A DNA stretch of 64,000 bases, taken from Bacteroidales bacterium. Its GTDB lineage: Bacteria > Bacteroidota > Bacteroidia > Bacteroidales > Tenuifilaceae. How positions within the stretch are numbered: position 1 is the first letter of the stretch; the number at the start of each line of letters is the position of its first letter. The stretch is from assembly GCA_020636845.1 (NCBI GenBank), contig JACJXD010000010.1, positions 1 to 64,000 of the forward strand. Direction: 5' to 3'. Below the pieces are notes generated by a model that saw only the letters and a program-made list of their open reading frames with translations, was not told the origin of the DNA and searched no databases. The position numbers were made by a program, and so were the translations under genes. Shown here one piece after another: positions 63,016 to 64,000 of the stretch.

Positions 63016-64000
63016 ATGCTTTCACCATTTATTAATCATATTGCTAAAGGGCTGTTTTTTGCTTTGCTTACTGTGTTAACTTTTCATGATATTTCTGCCC
63101 AAGAAAAATCCAACGATGTTATTGCAGTACAACTTATTAATAGTAATAACTTTTCTAGGCTCGATTCGTTGGTTAATCGTGTAGGGGTAAATTCTTTGTT
63201 TTTTAATAATACCCAAACGTTGCTTCATATTGCGGTTAATAGTAATAATTATGAAGTATCAAAATGGTTAATTCAAAAAGGGGCAAATTGTAATTTGCTA
63301 ATCAATAATTTAACGCCGTTAATTATTGCTGCTATGAATAATTATAAAAAAGTGGCAGAGTTATTAGTTGCCGGTGGAGCAGATGTTAACTTTTATAACA
63401 ATAACAGAAATACTCCATTATATTATGCGGCTCGTTTTGGAAACGTTGATGTTGTTAAATTATTAATTAAGAAAAAGGCAAATCCTTATATCGAAAATTT
63501 TCATGGGTATAATTGTTTGGATATTGCTAAGCAATATGAAAAATCAGAAGTGGCTAATTTGCTGGTTGACTATTTCGCAAAATACGCTAAGGGTATGTTT
63601 GAATCGACTTACGATGGCCCGCATATTGAATGGCAAAATTCGCAAAAGATTTCGTTTTACTATTTAATTAACGATAGTATCCAAGGTCGATACTATAAAG
63701 TAAAACAAAATTTTAAAGTAATAGACACCTTGAATATTCAGGGCTTTTATGGAGATGATACGTTAACGTACGCTATTTTTCCAATAAATACTCGATATAA
63801 AGAAACTTCGGAATACCAAAATGTCGAAAAAATTGTGGCAGTTGGAGATATCCATGGCGATTATGACACATTAATTTCTTTACTAAAAGGAGCAAATGTT
63901 ATAGATTCTAGGTTAAATTGGGTATTTGGGAAAGGACATTTGGTTATTATAGGTGATATTTTTGATAGAGGTGATAAAGTTACGCAGTCTTTATGGTTAA
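63016..64000 (+). CDS. Secreted ankyrin-repeat / metallophosphoesterase fusion, 3' truncated
   Basis: Starts at ATG 63016 and runs off the window after 328 codons. A signal peptide ends near residue 29 (HDISAQ). Three to four ankyrin repeats occupy about 66-185 (TPLIIAAMNNYKKVAELLVAGGADVN, TPLYYAARFGNVDVVKLLI). From about 272 a calcineurin-like phosphoesterase begins: VAVGDIHGD (275-283) and IIGDIFDRGD (311-320) hold the first metal ligands. The rest of the catalytic domain lies beyond the edge. It begins 21 bases after the TPR-SpoIIE gene and may be co-transcribed. The phosphoesterase motif resembles Shewanella-like protein phosphatases. Confidence 0.85.
   Translation, partial: MLSPFINHIAKGLFFALLTVLTFHDISAQEKSNDVIAVQLINSNNFSRLDSLVNRVGVNSLFFNNTQTLLHIAVNSNNYEVSKWLIQKGANCNLLINNLTPLIIAAMNNYKKVAELLVAGGADVNFYNNNRNTPLYYAARFGNVDVVKLLIKKKANPYIENFHGYNCLDIAKQYEKSEVANLLVDYFAKYAKGMFESTYDGPHIEWQNSQKISFYYLINDSIQGRYYKVKQNFKVIDTLNIQGFYGDDTLTYAIFPINTRYKETSEYQNVEKIVAVGDIHGDYDTLISLLKGANVIDSRLNWVFGKGHLVIIGDIFDRGDKVTQSLWL

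Overview
This window is a chromosomal segment from a member of the Bacteroidota, probably Bacteroidales-like. The evidence is the repeated promoter element TAnnTTTG upstream of genes, sparse Shine-Dalgarno signals, an ECF sigma / FecR / TonB-receptor block, a GldA-type ABC ATPase, a DUF4271-type protein next to a HemD-like protein, and the typical Bacteroidota forms of LspA, the DksA-like protein and the STN-domain protein. It is mostly housekeeping DNA, with several accessory blocks. I saw no tRNA, rRNA, CRISPR array, insertion sequence or prophage.

Layout. 0-8.4 kb: the end of lgt, an acyl-CoA synthetase, riboflavin synthase followed by an orphan sensor kinase (minus), then ispD, a GNAT-like protein and a large secreted protein of unknown function. 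8.4-13.6 kb (minus): ileS, a DksA-like gene and lspA, plus a VanZ-like gene. 13.8-15.8 kb: three small plus-strand genes (flavin-binding split barrel, NAD epimerase, small secreted protein). 15.8-22 kb (minus): a compact six-gene operon of TetR regulator, LolA-like carrier, two FtsX-type permeases, ABC ATPase and outer-membrane barrel, which looks like a complete inner-to-outer-membrane lipid or lipoprotein handling route. 22.3-26.8 kb: a giant UvrA-like protein with four ATPase sites. 26.9-34.8 kb (minus): a coiled-coil membrane protein, a GldA-like ATPase, and an ECF sigma - FecR - STN/beta-repeat protein - TonB-receptor cluster. 34.9-40.3 kb: metK with a likely SAM riboswitch, VanZ-like, sulfotransferase, pepP and an Omp85-type barrel.

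From about 40.7 kb base composition becomes visibly more AT-rich and the plus strand carries most genes: nadA-ruvB, then (minus) a Crp/Fnr regulator, pheS and a cyclophilin lipoprotein, then a flippase-dut-EnvC-like run, an RsbW-like kinase, ybeY-mnmG, two perfect parS-like palindromes just after mnmG, adenine deaminase, uvrC, DUF4271, hemD-like, rnpA and yidD. A minus-strand pair (AsmA-like and sensor kinase), a TPR-SpoIIE phosphatase and a truncated ankyrin-phosphoesterase gene end the window. The parS pair, the mnmG/rnpA/yidD gene set and the divergent AT-rich gap at 40.3-40.7 kb suggest an origin-proximal location.

The items most worth a second look are the tandem UvrA protein with a degenerate C-terminal half, the canonical EF-hand loop inside the TetR regulator of the Lol-like operon, the STN domain fused to a beta-repeat protein in the sigma/anti-sigma cluster, and the parS pair.
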